Shown here piece after piece: positions 1 to 8,964 of a stretch of 64,000 nucleotides of DNA. Within the stretch, counting starts at the first letter, position 1. The number at the start of each line of letters is the position of its first letter. Under the pieces are notes generated by a model. It was not told the origin of the DNA. It worked only from the letters and a program-made list of their open reading frames with translations, and made no database searches. The position numbers and the translations under genes are program-made. The stretch comes from Pedosphaera parvula Ellin514 (GTDB lineage: Bacteria > Verrucomicrobiota > Verrucomicrobiia > Limisphaerales > Pedosphaeraceae), in the NCBI RefSeq assembly GCF_000172555.1, contig NZ_ABOX02000005.1, positions 1 through 64,000 on the forward strand, given 5' to 3'.

Positions 1-51
1 TGCTGGAATTATGCACTCGCCCTTCGCGATGCTGCCTGCTAAATTCGGGTT

Positions 52-1266
52 ATGAGTGCCATTGCCACTTCGTCGGTTCCTGATAAGCAGGGTCATTTCG
101 GTCCGTACGGCGGACGTTATGTGCCTGAGACTCTCATGCACCCGCTGCAGGAGTTGGAGGCGGAATATTTCCGCAGCCAGACTGATCCTGAATTTCAGAA
201 GGAACTGCAGTATTATCTGCGCGAATTCGTCGGCCGACCTACTCCGCTCTATCACGCGGAACGACTGACACGTGAGCTTGGCGGAGCGAAAATTTATTTG
301 AAGCGCGAGGATTTGCTGCACACCGGCGCTCATAAGATCAACAATGCGATGGGCCAGATCCTTTTGGCCAAGCGCATGGGCAAGACACGGATTATTGCCG
401 AGACCGGTGCGGGTCAGCATGGCGTCGCGACGGCCACGGTGAGCGCGATGTTCGGCATGAAGTGCGTCATTTACATGGGCGAAGTCGATTGCGAACGGCA
501 GATGTTGAATGTGTTTCGCATGAAGATGCTGGGCGCAGAAGTGGTGCCGGTGAAAGCCGGTCAGCGCACTTTAAAGGAGGCCGTTAATGAGGCCATGCGC
601 GACTGGGTGACCAACGTTCGCAACACGCATTATATTCTCGGCACGGCTTACGGAGCGCATCCCTATCCGTTGATGGTGCGTAATTTTCAACGTATTATCG
701 GCGATGAAGCGCGGCGTCAGATTCTTGAGCAGGAAGAACGGTTGCCGGATTTGCTCGTGGCTTGCGTGGGCGGAGGCTCGAATGCAATCGGTTTGTTTTA
801 TCCTTTCCTCGAAGATAGCTCAGTGAAGATGGTCGGCGTGGAAGCGGGCGGACTGGGCATCGAGCCGGAGAAACACGCGGCGCGTTTCCAAGGCGGGTCG
901 CTGGGCGTGTTGCAAGGCACGCGCTCTTATATTTTGCAGGATGAGCATGGCCAGATTCAATTGACTCACAGTGTTTCGGCGGGATTGGACTATGCGGCAG
1001 TGGGGCCGGAGCACGCGTGGTTGCGAGACCAAAAGCGTGTTGAATACAGCTATGCGACCGATGAGAAGGCGCTTGAAGCTTTCATGAAACTGGCGCGGTT
1101 GGAGGGAATCATTCCTGCGCTCGAGTCTTCGCACGCTATTGCCGAGGTCATCCAACGCGCGCCAAAAATGCGCAAGGATGAGATCATCATCGCGAACCTT
1201 TCAGGACGTGGCGACAAGGACGTGGCGCAGGTGGCGACGAAAGTTGGGTTGGAGATGCCCAAGTAA
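52..1266 (+). CDS. trpB: Tryptophan synthase beta chain
   Basis: PLP enzyme that condenses indole with L-serine to give tryptophan, the last step of tryptophan synthesis, normally as an alpha2beta2 complex with TrpA. At 404 residues it has the usual length. Visible motifs are the PLP lysine K95 in [11 protein letters not shown], the catalytic glutamate region ETGAGQHG (117-124) and the phosphate-binding loop GGGSNAIG (240-247), so it is the classic TrpB1 type. trpA is not the next gene downstream; anything upstream lies outside the window. Only 51 bases precede the start and no clear Shine-Dalgarno is visible. Identification is very secure. Confidence 0.97.
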   Translation: MSAIATSSVPDKQGHFGPYGGRYVPETLMHPLQELEAEYFRSQTDPEFQKELQYYLREFVGRPTPLYHAERLTRELGGAKIYLKREDLLHTGAHKINNAMGQILLAKRMGKTRIIAETGAGQHGVATATVSAMFGMKCVIYMGEVDCERQMLNVFRMKMLGAEVVPVKAGQRTLKEAVNEAMRDWVTNVRNTHYILGTAYGAHPYPLMVRNFQRIIGDEARRQILEQEERLPDLLVACVGGGSNAIGLFYPFLEDSSVKMVGVEAGGLGIEPEKHAARFQGGSLGVLQGTRSYILQDEHGQIQLTHSVSAGLDYAAVGPEHAWLRDQKRVEYSYATDEKALEAFMKLARLEGIIPALESSHAIAEVIQRAPKMRKDEIIIANLSGRGDKDVAQVATKVGLEMPK

Positions 1267-1373
1267 ACGGCCCATGGGCATGGATGGTGCTTATTTTCAG
1301 GTTCCGGCCCGTTTGACAAAGCAAGCAAGCGTCTACAGAATGTGCCAATGATATATTCTATTCCAGCACCGTT

Positions 1374-1934
1374 ATGAACGGGATGCCGTATAGAATATCC
1401 ATCTGCGGCAAACAAGGGGTGGATAGTTTTTCCAGGCAGGGCGTTACACATTTGCTTTCCATTGAAGATCCGTCGGTTCCCAAGGATACGCCATCGTGGT
1501 TTTCAGGTCCGCATGAACAGGTGCGGTTTCATGATGTGGAAAGTGTGCGGGAGGCAGAGGCGATGAGAGCTGTGGCCCCGACAAAGGAAGATGTGGCGGC
1601 CATTTTAAATTTTGGAGAGGTCTGCTACAATGCTTCGGAAAACGGGAGAGTGCATTTGCTGATTCATTGCTTTGCCGGAGCATGTCGTTCGACAGCGGCG
1701 GCCTATGCGCTCATTTGCCAGGCGATGGGGCCGGGCTGTGCGAGGGAAGCATTGGAGCACGTCCTGAGCGTGCGACCGGAGGCATTTCCGAATTACCTGG
1801 TGGTAAAGCATGCGGACCTATCGTTGCAACGAGGGGGAGAAATGCTTCAGGCATTGGGACCGTTGAGATCGCAATTTAAAAAGATAGTAGACGAATGGGC
1901 TGAGGATCCGGATTTTGCAGGGGAGGAGAGTTAG
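1374..1934 (+). CDS. Small tyrosine/dual-specificity phosphatase-like protein
   Basis: A 186-residue cytoplasmic protein (no signal peptide or membrane segment). It contains the phosphatase loop HCFAGACRS with C99 and R105, which matches the CX5R signature of cysteine-dependent protein tyrosine phosphatases, followed by a Ser as usual. An Asp-rich stretch near residues 53-60 could supply the general acid, but this is a guess. Family members act on phosphotyrosine or related phosphoesters; the substrate here cannot be inferred. The 3' end overlaps the convergent M48 protease gene by 59 bases, so the two are not an operon. A second in-frame ATG follows nine bases after the chosen start. Confidence 0.75.
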   Translation: MNGMPYRISICGKQGVDSFSRQGVTHLLSIEDPSVPKDTPSWFSGPHEQVRFHDVESVREAEAMRAVAPTKEDVAAILNFGEVCYNASENGRVHLLIHCFAGACRSTAAAYALICQAMGPGCAREALEHVLSVRPEAFPNYLVVKHADLSLQRGGEMLQALGPLRSQFKKIVDEWAEDPDFAGEES

Positions 1935-3141
1935 TGTAACTTGTCGGAGCATTTGCAATGAGGGGCTTCCCGCCATGCAGCGACGGCAGGATGAAGTTTG
2001 CGGCAACCAGGAATCCGACTCCCATTGCCATTACCATACCCATCCGTGTTTGTTTGGCTGGAGCCTTCGGTCGCGGATAATCAGGGGTAACTCCGGCTGC
2101 GAGCAGACGGTCGTAGAGATGCGGGTGAGTCTGTTTATTTGTGGGATTGACTGCGGGTAAAAGGTTTTCACGATAAACCTTTTCCAATGCCTGCGCATAA
2201 GCACCATCGTCGAGCTCGTTTTCCTTGGCAATTTGGTCGGCGCGCTTCTCCATGCGTAACGAAAGCGATCGGGAAAATCGCAATACGACAAACATCAACA
2301 CCGCAATCAGCACCAGGCCAAAAAATCCCAGATAATTCATGGCCGGTTTGATAAGGAGCCAGGGAAAAATCGCCAGTGAGCCAAGAAGTCGGCCAGCGAG
2401 AGTGGTTTTGGATTCGGTCAGATGTCCCAGCTCATGGGCGCAAATCGAGGAAACTTCAGCGTCATCGCAGAGCTCAAGCAACCGGTTGCTAAATAAGAGA
2501 ACATTTGTCGTTGGAAACGCGTAGGCCTGTGCCATTGGACCTTCGAGCATCCAGACCTCTTTTACCTGAACCCGCATTTTGGAGGATGTTTGCTGAACAA
2601 TTTGGACCAGCCGGGGAGTGGCCGGCTTCAAGAGTTTTACCAGCCGAAGGAATTTTAAATTGAGCCCGTACTGCCAGAAGAAATGAAAGGCGAGAATGAT
2701 GATGATAATCGGCAAGGTAACCCAGCCAAATTCCTCAGGCATTAATGCAACGCCTCCCAGAAAAAACAGCCAGATGCCCAAGTGCAACACCCAAAATGCA
2801 GCCAGATGCTGCAGCAGCCTGCGAGAATCATAGCCTGCAAATATTTCCCGATTCATGGAAAGCGTGCCCAGGATGGCCCCCAACAGGGCCGCGACGACCA
2901 GGAGAAACCAAGCGCCGGCTGCTTGCGGATAACAGAGCTTAAGGGTCAGATAAAGTACCGCGGGAATGACCAGAGTATTGGATGTCGCTGAAACGCGAGC
3001 TGGCCAGAGCAACCTTGCCCGTTCTGTCCAATGTGCAGAGCCGGTGCGGCGCCAGGGTATCAGGGACAGCCAGTTCGTGGCGAACGCCAGAGCAAAAGCC
3101 CCCAGAAATAGCGCTGGTATCTGCCAAAGAAGTTGAGTCAT
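1876..3141 (-). CDS. M48-family integral membrane metalloprotease
   Basis: A 421-residue membrane protease of the M48 (HtpX/Ste24-like) family, which usually degrades or trims membrane proteins. Four or five hydrophobic helices occupy residues 1-155. The zinc site is HELGH at 236-240, with the third ligand probably E298 in MEKRADQIA, where D302 completes the ExxxD pattern. A further hydrophobic pair lies between about 255 and 290, and one helix near the C-terminus. An upstream in-frame start at 3231 exists, but the chosen ATG is preceded by GAAGGTG at good spacing and begins directly with a hydrophobic segment. It is divergent from the sensor kinase gene, with a 150-base shared upstream region. 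The substrate is unknown. Confidence 0.85.
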   Translation of the reverse strand: MTQLLWQIPALFLGAFALAFATNWLSLIPWRRTGSAHWTERARLLWPARVSATSNTLVIPAVLYLTLKLCYPQAAGAWFLLVVAALLGAILGTLSMNREIFAGYDSRRLLQHLAAFWVLHLGIWLFFLGGVALMPEEFGWVTLPIIIIILAFHFFWQYGLNLKFLRLVKLLKPATPRLVQIVQQTSSKMRVQVKEVWMLEGPMAQAYAFPTTNVLLFSNRLLELCDDAEVSSICAHELGHLTESKTTLAGRLLGSLAIFPWLLIKPAMNYLGFFGLVLIAVLMFVVLRFSRSLSLRMEKRADQIAKENELDDGAYAQALEKVYRENLLPAVNPTNKQTHPHLYDRLLAAGVTPDYPRPKAPAKQTRMGMVMAMGVGFLVAANFILPSLHGGKPLIANAPTSYTNSPPLQNPDPQPIRLLSF

Positions 3142-3291
3142 GGGTTCACCTTCATGTGCCGCATCATAGCAATCAGGAGCTACTTGACAATTCTGATCAA
3201 CCATCACGATGACAAACCCGGCGGATCGCACTGATTGTTTTTCAGAACTTCTGGGCTAGGTTGCCTTTGTCTTACTTCGAAGAATAATGAC

Positions 3292-5052
3292 ATGAAAAGG
3301 ACAGCAACCCGAGACTTGCGGCTTATCTGGATTCTTTGTTTATTGGCGGGGAGCTTCCTGGTAACGGCAATTGGCAATGCACAAACCAATCTGAATGTTT
3401 CAAAGCCGGTAAGGTTGAGCGAAGCTGAGAAAGCGTGGTTGCGGCAACACCCGGTGGTGTATTGGGGAGTCGATCCCCATTGGCCTCCATTTTCGAGCTT
3501 TGACAGGCAGGGACGAGCCTCGGGCATCAATGTGGAAATGGTTGAGCTCATCGCGAAGCGGGCGGGATTGAACATCAAGCTGGTGCAGACGCCTGCGTGG
3601 TCTGAAACACTTCGCAAAGCTGACACGCGTGAGATTGATTTTATAGGCGGAATTGCACGCACCGAAGAACGGGAGCGGCTGCACGGTTTAAAATTTACCG
3701 AAGCCTATTGTTCATTCCCGACAGCCATCATCACTCGCGAGAATACGCCGTTTTTTACCCCACTTGAGGAACTCATCAAGTCGCTGCGAATTGCCCTGCC
3801 ACGGAATTATGCCACCACGGAAGAGCTCCTGCGGGATTATTCTGGAGCGCGGGCGGTGCTCACAGATACCGAGGAAGAAAGCATGTTGGCCGTAGCCGGT
3901 AACAAGGCTGACGCCACCGTGCTGAACCTTGCCAGTGCCAGCTACATCGTGCATATGCGCGGGCTGGCCAATCTGAAGATCTCCGGTTTCACCGACCCTG
4001 AATTTTATCTGAGACTGGCAGTGCGCAACGATATGCCGGAACTTCATTCCATCCTGGAGAAAGGCCTGGCCACGATCGACAAGCGGGAAGCAGAAGCGAT
4101 ATATGCCAAGTATATTCTACCGGGAACGCTGGAGGAAATTAACTGGAGGACATGGCGTCGCCGGGTGATATATTTCATTTTAATTGGGGGGGCCGCACTG
4201 GTGGGGGCTCTGCTTTGGAACCGAAAACTGGCTGGTGAAATTCGCCGACGCGAGGCGGCAGAAATAGACTTGCGCCGGGTGCGAGACCAACTGGAGAAAC
4301 ATACCCGGGAACTCGATCGTCACGCCACTGAGATGCAGGGATTGAATGAGCGGTTGGTCAGCGCGAACAAGGATTTGGAGTCGTTCTCTTCTTCAGTATC
4401 ACACGATCTCAAGTCGCCACTGCGACGGCTCCGGAGCTTTGTTGATTTGTTGCAGGAGGACGCTGGTGATACGCTCAACGCCGAAGGTCGGGAGTGCCTG
4501 GCCATTATCAACCATGAGGCGCGTCGAATGGGGCAGTTGATCGAGGATCTGCTGGCCTTTTCGCGAGTCGGCCGTTCGGAAATGCACCTGGCACCTGTAA
4601 ACCTTGAGCAATTGGTGAACGAGGTGGTTCGCGATGTCCAGCTTGAAACCAAAGGGCGGGAAATCATCTGGCAGATTGAGCCTCTGCCTGAAGTGCGGGG
4701 AGACCGTGCGTTATTGCGTCAGGCTGTCGTAAATCTGATTGATAACGCCGTCAAGTTCACTCGCGGCCGCAGTCCGGCAAGGATCAACTTTGGTGTCCTG
4801 CCGGCTAAACCCGATGACAAAGAGGTGACGTTCTATATCCGGGACAACGGTTCGGGGTTCGATATGAATTATGCCTACGCCATATTCGAAGCTTTCCAAA
4901 GGCTGCATAGTCAGGAGGAATTTGAGGGCACGGGCATCGGGCTGGCCAATGTTCAGCGTATTATTCAGCGGCACGGAGGGCGTGTTTGGGCCGAGGGCGA
5001 GGTCAATAAAGGGGCGACCTTTTACTTTACCCTGCCTCGAAAGATGTCGTAG
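3292..5052 (+). CDS. Sensor histidine kinase with periplasmic SBP_bac_3 domain
   Basis: A 586-residue membrane sensor kinase. Order of parts: signal/anchor segment (10-28), periplasmic solute-binding family 3 domain (about 42-280), transmembrane helix (292-309), coiled coil (315-365), HisKA domain with phospho-acceptor H371 in SVSHDLKSPLRRL, and HATPase_c with N box NLIDNAVKFT (481-490), G1 DNGSGFD (518-524) and G2 GTGIGLANV (546-554). The layout resembles EvgS/BvgS-type sensing of small amino-acid-like ligands, but there is no receiver or HPt domain, and no response regulator gene is adjacent, so its partner must be encoded elsewhere. The start was moved 57 bases in from the longest frame because the signal segment begins there. 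Confidence 0.88.
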   Translation: MKRTATRDLRLIWILCLLAGSFLVTAIGNAQTNLNVSKPVRLSEAEKAWLRQHPVVYWGVDPHWPPFSSFDRQGRASGINVEMVELIAKRAGLNIKLVQTPAWSETLRKADTREIDFIGGIARTEERERLHGLKFTEAYCSFPTAIITRENTPFFTPLEELIKSLRIALPRNYATTEELLRDYSGARAVLTDTEEESMLAVAGNKADATVLNLASASYIVHMRGLANLKISGFTDPEFYLRLAVRNDMPELHSILEKGLATIDKREAEAIYAKYILPGTLEEINWRTWRRRVIYFILIGGAALVGALLWNRKLAGEIRRREAAEIDLRRVRDQLEKHTRELDRHATEMQGLNERLVSANKDLESFSSSVSHDLKSPLRRLRSFVDLLQEDAGDTLNAEGRECLAIINHEARRMGQLIEDLLAFSRVGRSEMHLAPVNLEQLVNEVVRDVQLETKGREIIWQIEPLPEVRGDRALLRQAVVNLIDNAVKFTRGRSPARINFGVLPAKPDDKEVTFYIRDNGSGFDMNYAYAIFEAFQRLHSQEEFEGTGIGLANVQRIIQRHGGRVWAEGEVNKGATFYFTLPRKMS

Positions 5053-5137
5053 CTGCTGTACGTGCCAGACGATTCGACTTATCCCCTCCAAAAAAGGTTG
5101 GCCTGCAAGACCGACTTACTTCATAGTTTCTTGACGA

Positions 5138-6019
5138 ATGAAATCAATGACGGGTTATGGGCGGGGTGAATGCGCCCAAAACGGCTTTAAAATCACCGTG
5201 GAACTGAGCTCTGTAAACCGGAAACAGAGCGAAATTTCGCTGGTGCTGCCACGCGAACTTGAAGTGCTCGAGGCGCAGGTCCGCGACGTGCTGAACAAGT
5301 CCATCGCGCGCGGCCGCCTGACGGTGCGCGTCACGCTCCATGCCGCCAATGGTCAGACCGCAAGCAAGGTGCGTTTGAACGTGCCGCTGGCCAAGGCTTA
5401 CGTGAAGGAATTGAATCGCCTGGCCAAGGACCTCAAATTGGTTGGACCCATCACCCTCGATTTGCTGGCCCGTGCCCCCGGAGTTTTTGAGACGGACAAC
5501 GAAATGGCGGATGCCGAGGATTTCTGGCCGGCGGTGGAAACGGCATTGAATAAAGCTCTCGCCACGTTGTTGAAGATGCGTGAACGGGAAGGCGCCCATC
5601 TGGCCAAGGATTTGGGGAATCGCATTGAGATCATGCGCAAGGCAGCGGTGCAGATACAAAAGCGGGCTCCTGAAGTGCAGAAGCGTTATCGCGAGCAACT
5701 CATCATGCGCATCAAGAGTGCCGGGGTGGAAGCGCCGGGGGTGGATGATGAACGTCTCCTGAAGGAGGTGGTTTATTTCGGCGATCGTTCGGATATTTCG
5801 GAAGAATTGACCCGGCTGCAAAGTCATTTCCAACAGTTCAGCGATTGCCAGACTTCAAAGGAACCGGTGGGGCGTACACTCGATTTTTTAGCGCAGGAAA
5901 TGAACCGCGAAATCAATACGATTGGTTCGAAGGCGAATGACAGTCTCATTTCCCATGCGGTGGTGACGTTGAAGGCGGAATTGGAAAAATTCCGCGAGCA
6001 GGCTCAAAACGTCGAATAA
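5138..6019 (+). CDS. yicC: YicC/YloC family endoribonuclease
   Basis: A 293-residue YicC-family protein, recognised from the N-terminal MKSMTGYGRGE, the VNRKQSEISLVLPREL stretch and the C-terminal block DFLAQEMNREINTIGSKAND. Family members are stress-induced endoribonucleases involved in RNA turnover, for example of the small RNA RyhB in E. coli. The gene lies 49 bases upstream of gmk on the same strand; the yicC-gmk order is widely conserved in bacteria and suggests an operon. No membrane segment. Length and both diagnostic blocks are normal. Confidence 0.93.
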   Translation: MKSMTGYGRGECAQNGFKITVELSSVNRKQSEISLVLPRELEVLEAQVRDVLNKSIARGRLTVRVTLHAANGQTASKVRLNVPLAKAYVKELNRLAKDLKLVGPITLDLLARAPGVFETDNEMADAEDFWPAVETALNKALATLLKMREREGAHLAKDLGNRIEIMRKAAVQIQKRAPEVQKRYREQLIMRIKSAGVEAPGVDDERLLKEVVYFGDRSDISEELTRLQSHFQQFSDCQTSKEPVGRTLDFLAQEMNREINTIGSKANDSLISHAVVTLKAELEKFREQAQNVE

Positions 6020-6068
6020 AATTTCAATCCACGGGTTTAGTGGCGGTTCGCAGGCGATTCAAATTTAC

Positions 6069-6713
6069 ATGTCAGAGTCCACATCCAATCCAACGACGAG
6101 CACGGGTCCGTTGCTGATCATCATTTCGGCGCCGTCCGGCGGTGGCAAGACCACGCTATGCCAGCAATTGCTCGCCACCTATCCCGGTTCGATGACCAGG
6201 GCAGTCACCTGCACGACTCGTGCGCCGCGCGAGGGAGAGAAGGACGGGGTGGATTATTATTTCATTGATGCCGGGTCGTTTCTCAAGCGCTTGCAGGCGG
6301 GTAATTTTCTCGAGCACGCGACGGTTTATGGGAACAGCTACGGCACCTTGAAGTCCGAGGTGTTGGGCAAGTTGCGGCAGGGGAAGGATGTGTTGCTGAG
6401 TGTGGATGTTCAGGGGGCCACGACGATTCGCAACCAGGCGGAAGATGAGCCGGAGTTGAAGAAGGCGATGATCCAGGTGTTCCTGACGCCGGTATCGCTG
6501 GCGGTGCTGGAAGAGCGCTTGAAGCGACGCAATGCGGATGCCTTGCCGGTGATTCAAAAACGATTGAGCGTGGCGCGGCAGGAGATTTCGCAATGGCGTC
6601 ATTTCGATTACCTGATCACGAGCACGACGATTGGGGAGGATTTGCGCCGGATGAAGGCCATCATTGAAGCGGAGAAGATGAGGATTACGCGGTCGCATCC
6701 GCCGGAGATGTAA
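6069..6713 (+). CDS. gmk: Guanylate kinase
   Basis: Catalyses ATP + GMP to ADP + GDP, an essential purine salvage and (p)ppGpp-pool enzyme. The 214-residue protein has the P-loop APSGGGKTT (21-29), the GMP-binding TRAPREGEKDGVDYYF block, and the lid and adenine-binding segments ERLKRRNAD and FDYLITS near the C-terminus. The N-terminus carries about 14 extra Ser/Thr-rich residues before the first beta strand. It follows yicC by 49 bases in a conserved pairing. rpoZ or coaBC, which often follow gmk, are not downstream here. Confidence 0.96.
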   Translation: MSESTSNPTTSTGPLLIIISAPSGGGKTTLCQQLLATYPGSMTRAVTCTTRAPREGEKDGVDYYFIDAGSFLKRLQAGNFLEHATVYGNSYGTLKSEVLGKLRQGKDVLLSVDVQGATTIRNQAEDEPELKKAMIQVFLTPVSLAVLEERLKRRNADALPVIQKRLSVARQEISQWRHFDYLITSTTIGEDLRRMKAIIEAEKMRITRSHPPEM

Positions 6714-6731
6714 CGGAAAAAAGGGAGCGGT

Positions 6732-6764
6732 AACCGCAGATTCACTCAGATGAACGCGGATGGG
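6732..6764 (+). repeat. Short dispersed repeat, copy 1
   Basis: A 33-base stretch just after gmk of the form CCGCAGAT-N-CTCAGAT-N-ACGCGGATGGG. It matches 9909-9943 at most positions. The element has the look of the CACAGAT/CACGGAT repeat class common in environmental genomes; its function is unknown. An open frame starting inside it at 6750 is treated as the artefactual upstream extension of the phosphatase gene. Confidence 0.5.
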
Positions 6765-6896
6765 GAGACGTCCGGACACGAGTGCAAGGATGGCTGCATG
6801 GAGGTGAAGGCGAGGGGGCTTAACCGGGAAACGGAGGGCTGGCTTTTTGGTATTCTTTCGTTATTGTTGCTGGCTAAATTAAACCGTTGTACTTTT

Positions 6897-7661
6897 ATGA
6901 ATTTTAAATCCAGATTTCATGGCTTGATGGCAAGGCAAGGTGCCCAGCGGCTCGGTGTGGCCTTGCTGATCCTCCTCTCGACCGTGGCGCCGGTTTTGGC
7001 TGAAGACCTTTACCTGGCTCCGGGCAAGCCGGATAGCATTGCGTTGTTGGGGCCGCCGCCGGTTTCGGGATCGGAAGAGCAGGCGGCTGATCTGGCGTTG
7101 TCCCAGTCGGTTTTTAAGGCACGGACGGAGGCGGAAACGGCTCATGCAACGAAGTCGGCCACGCTTTCGCTGTTCAACTTTGCGCCGGCGATCGGACCGT
7201 TCTTTCAACCGGGAAAATTTCCTAAGACGGAGGCTCTCTATGCCAAGGTGAAAAAGGAATTGCGCACGCCGATTGATACGCCAAAGAATCATTGGAAGCG
7301 TTTGCGTCCTTATCAGATTGACTCGGCTTTGGTTCTTGGTCGTGGGGAGCCGAGCGCCAGTTATCCGAGCGGCCACTCCACCTGCGGCACGGTTCAGGGT
7401 TTGATTCTGGCGGAAATATTTCCGGAAAAGCGGGAGGCCATCATGGAAGTCAGCCGTAATATCGGTTGGGACCGCGTGCTGACCGGCAAACATTTTATAT
7501 CGGATGTCCGTGCGGGTCGTGTGTTGGGACAAGCGATTGTTCGGGAGTTGCTGGCCAACCCCGCTTTCCAGCGTGACCTGGCTGAAGCGAAGGAAGAGGC
7601 GAAGGCGGTTCAGAGTCAGCAGACGCAGCCGGCGGAGGCGCTGGTTGGGGCGGGGAAATAA
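6897..7661 (+). CDS. Secreted class A-like (PAP2 superfamily) acid phosphatase
   Basis: A 254-residue exported protein: positively charged start, hydrophobic segment and likely signal-peptidase site before EDLYLAPG (about residue 36). The PAP2 signature of bacterial non-specific acid phosphatases is nearly complete: K130-x6-RP (KNHWKRLRP), PSGH at 157-160, and R193-x5-H199-x3-D203 in DRVLTGKHFISD. The Ser that normally precedes the Arg of the third motif is Asp192. Such enzymes release phosphate from organic phosphomonoesters in the periplasm. The start at 6897 was preferred over the longer frame because the upstream part lies in a repeat and would bury the signal peptide; an ATG 30 bases further in is also possible. 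Its stop is followed after six bases by the next gene, suggesting co-transcription. Confidence 0.85.
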   Translation: MNFKSRFHGLMARQGAQRLGVALLILLSTVAPVLAEDLYLAPGKPDSIALLGPPPVSGSEEQAADLALSQSVFKARTEAETAHATKSATLSLFNFAPAIGPFFQPGKFPKTEALYAKVKKELRTPIDTPKNHWKRLRPYQIDSALVLGRGEPSASYPSGHSTCGTVQGLILAEIFPEKREAIMEVSRNIGWDRVLTGKHFISDVRAGRVLGQAIVRELLANPAFQRDLAEAKEEAKAVQSQQTQPAEALVGAGK

Positions 7662-7667
7662 TTGTGC

Positions 7668-8723
7668 ATGAAAATTTGGTTGTTGGCTGTGCTGTTGTTC
7701 TGCTCCCAGCTCGTCCGGGCGGATAAGGTGGATGGTTATGTCCGGGAGCAGATGAAGAAGGGAAGCATCCCGGGTGTGGCAGTCACGGTGATCAAGGATG
7801 GGAAGCGGGTGAAGACGGGGTTGTATGGTTTCTCCAATCTGGAACTCAAAACGTCGGTGACGAAAGACAGTGTTTTTGAGATTGGGGCGCTGACGAAGCA
7901 GTTCACGGCAGCGGGGATTTTGTTGCTGGTGCAGGAGGGGAAAGTGTCGTTGGAGGCTCCGATCAGCCAGTATTTGACGAATACACCGGCTGCCTGGAGC
8001 AGTATCACCGTGCGTCATTTGCTGAATCATACTTCGGGTATCAAATCGTTTACGGATCAGCCGGGGTTCGAGTTGTCGAAGCATCTGACGCAGCAGCAGT
8101 TCCTGGAAAATTTGGCGATATTGCCGCTCGAATTTCGGCCGGGGGAACAGTTCAAGTATGGGAATACCGGGTTCATCCTGCTCGGTTACATCATCGAGAA
8201 TGTGAGCGGAAAGAGTTATTGGGAGTTCATGAACGAACGGTTGTTTGCACCGTTGAAGATGCGGACGACGACAAATCGGGAGCCGGCGACGGTGATGGCG
8301 GGGCGCGCGAATGGTTATGAGCGGAGCAAGAGCGGCGGGTTGGTGAATCGGGATTATAATCTTACGGAGTTGTTCAGCACGGGCGGGTTGGTTTCGACGT
8401 TGGAAGACATGGTGAAATGGGATGCGGCGTTGGCGGAGAACAAGGTGCTGAGTGCGGCGACGAAGGAGCTGATGTGGAATCCCACGCGGCTGAAGGATGG
8501 GACGATGAAGCATTATGGATTTGGCTGGGGGGTGGAAACGAATGGTCGGCGAAATGTGGGGCACAGTGGTTATACTTCAGGGTTCACGTCGAGTTATCAG
8601 TTATATCCGGATGACAAGTTGAGCATCATTGTGCTTTGCAATCTGGGTGAGGAGAGTCTGGCGACGATTTTGGCGGATGGGATTGCGAAGTTTTATTTGC
8701 CGGAGGTTAAGGTGGGTAAGTGA
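7668..8723 (+). CDS. Beta-lactamase-fold serine hydrolase homologue lacking the nucleophile
   Basis: A 351-residue secreted protein (signal peptide residues 1-18) of the class C beta-lactamase/esterase/D-aminopeptidase family (PF00144). Most family blocks are present: IPGVAVTVIKDGK, the LLNHTSGI block, the YxN motif Y164-G165-N166 and the third motif H299-S300-G301. The SxxK motif, however, reads A74-L-T-K77 in FEIGALTKQFTA: the codon for the expected nucleophilic serine is GCG (Ala). It is therefore predicted to be catalytically inactive as a serine acyl-enzyme, or to work differently. A TTG at 7662 is an alternative start; the ATG six bases on fits the signal peptide. It begins six bases after the phosphatase stop, so translational coupling is likely. 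Confidence 0.85.
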   Translation: MKIWLLAVLLFCSQLVRADKVDGYVREQMKKGSIPGVAVTVIKDGKRVKTGLYGFSNLELKTSVTKDSVFEIGALTKQFTAAGILLLVQEGKVSLEAPISQYLTNTPAAWSSITVRHLLNHTSGIKSFTDQPGFELSKHLTQQQFLENLAILPLEFRPGEQFKYGNTGFILLGYIIENVSGKSYWEFMNERLFAPLKMRTTTNREPATVMAGRANGYERSKSGGLVNRDYNLTELFSTGGLVSTLEDMVKWDAALAENKVLSAATKELMWNPTRLKDGTMKHYGFGWGVETNGRRNVGHSGYTSGFTSSYQLYPDDKLSIIVLCNLGEESLATILADGIAKFYLPEVKVGK

Positions 8724-8843
8724 GTGGCAACGTGGATGTTGGTTTTTGAAATATTAAGATGTGAGAGGACAGAATTGGGAGATTAGAGTCGCGGGAGATC
8801 CCCGCTGCAACGAAGGGTCTTGGCGCATCTTCCCTCATGCCGG

Positions 8844-8869
8844 CCTTCTCCCATAGCAAAGGGAGAAGG
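8844..8869. repeat. Short inverted repeat in intergenic spacer
   Basis: Nine-base perfect arms CCTTCTCCC and GGGAGAAGG separated by eight bases. It lies between two converging genes and could act as a weak bidirectional terminator or be a REP-like remnant. There is no strong U-tract on either side. The rest of 8724-8964 shows nothing coding. Confidence 0.45.
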
Positions 8870-8964
8870 TGACTACGGCTGGCGTCCCATAGTTAATTGG
8901 GCGTTGTGGCGTGGATTGCCATCATGGGTTCTTTTACGTTGGAGAGGTGAGGCGAATCGGCACC

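Noticed and set aside
6879-8564. 561-codon minus-strand frame across the phosphatase and beta-lactamase-like genes
   Set aside because: Arg/His/Pro/Leu-rich shadow of two recognisable plus-strand genes.
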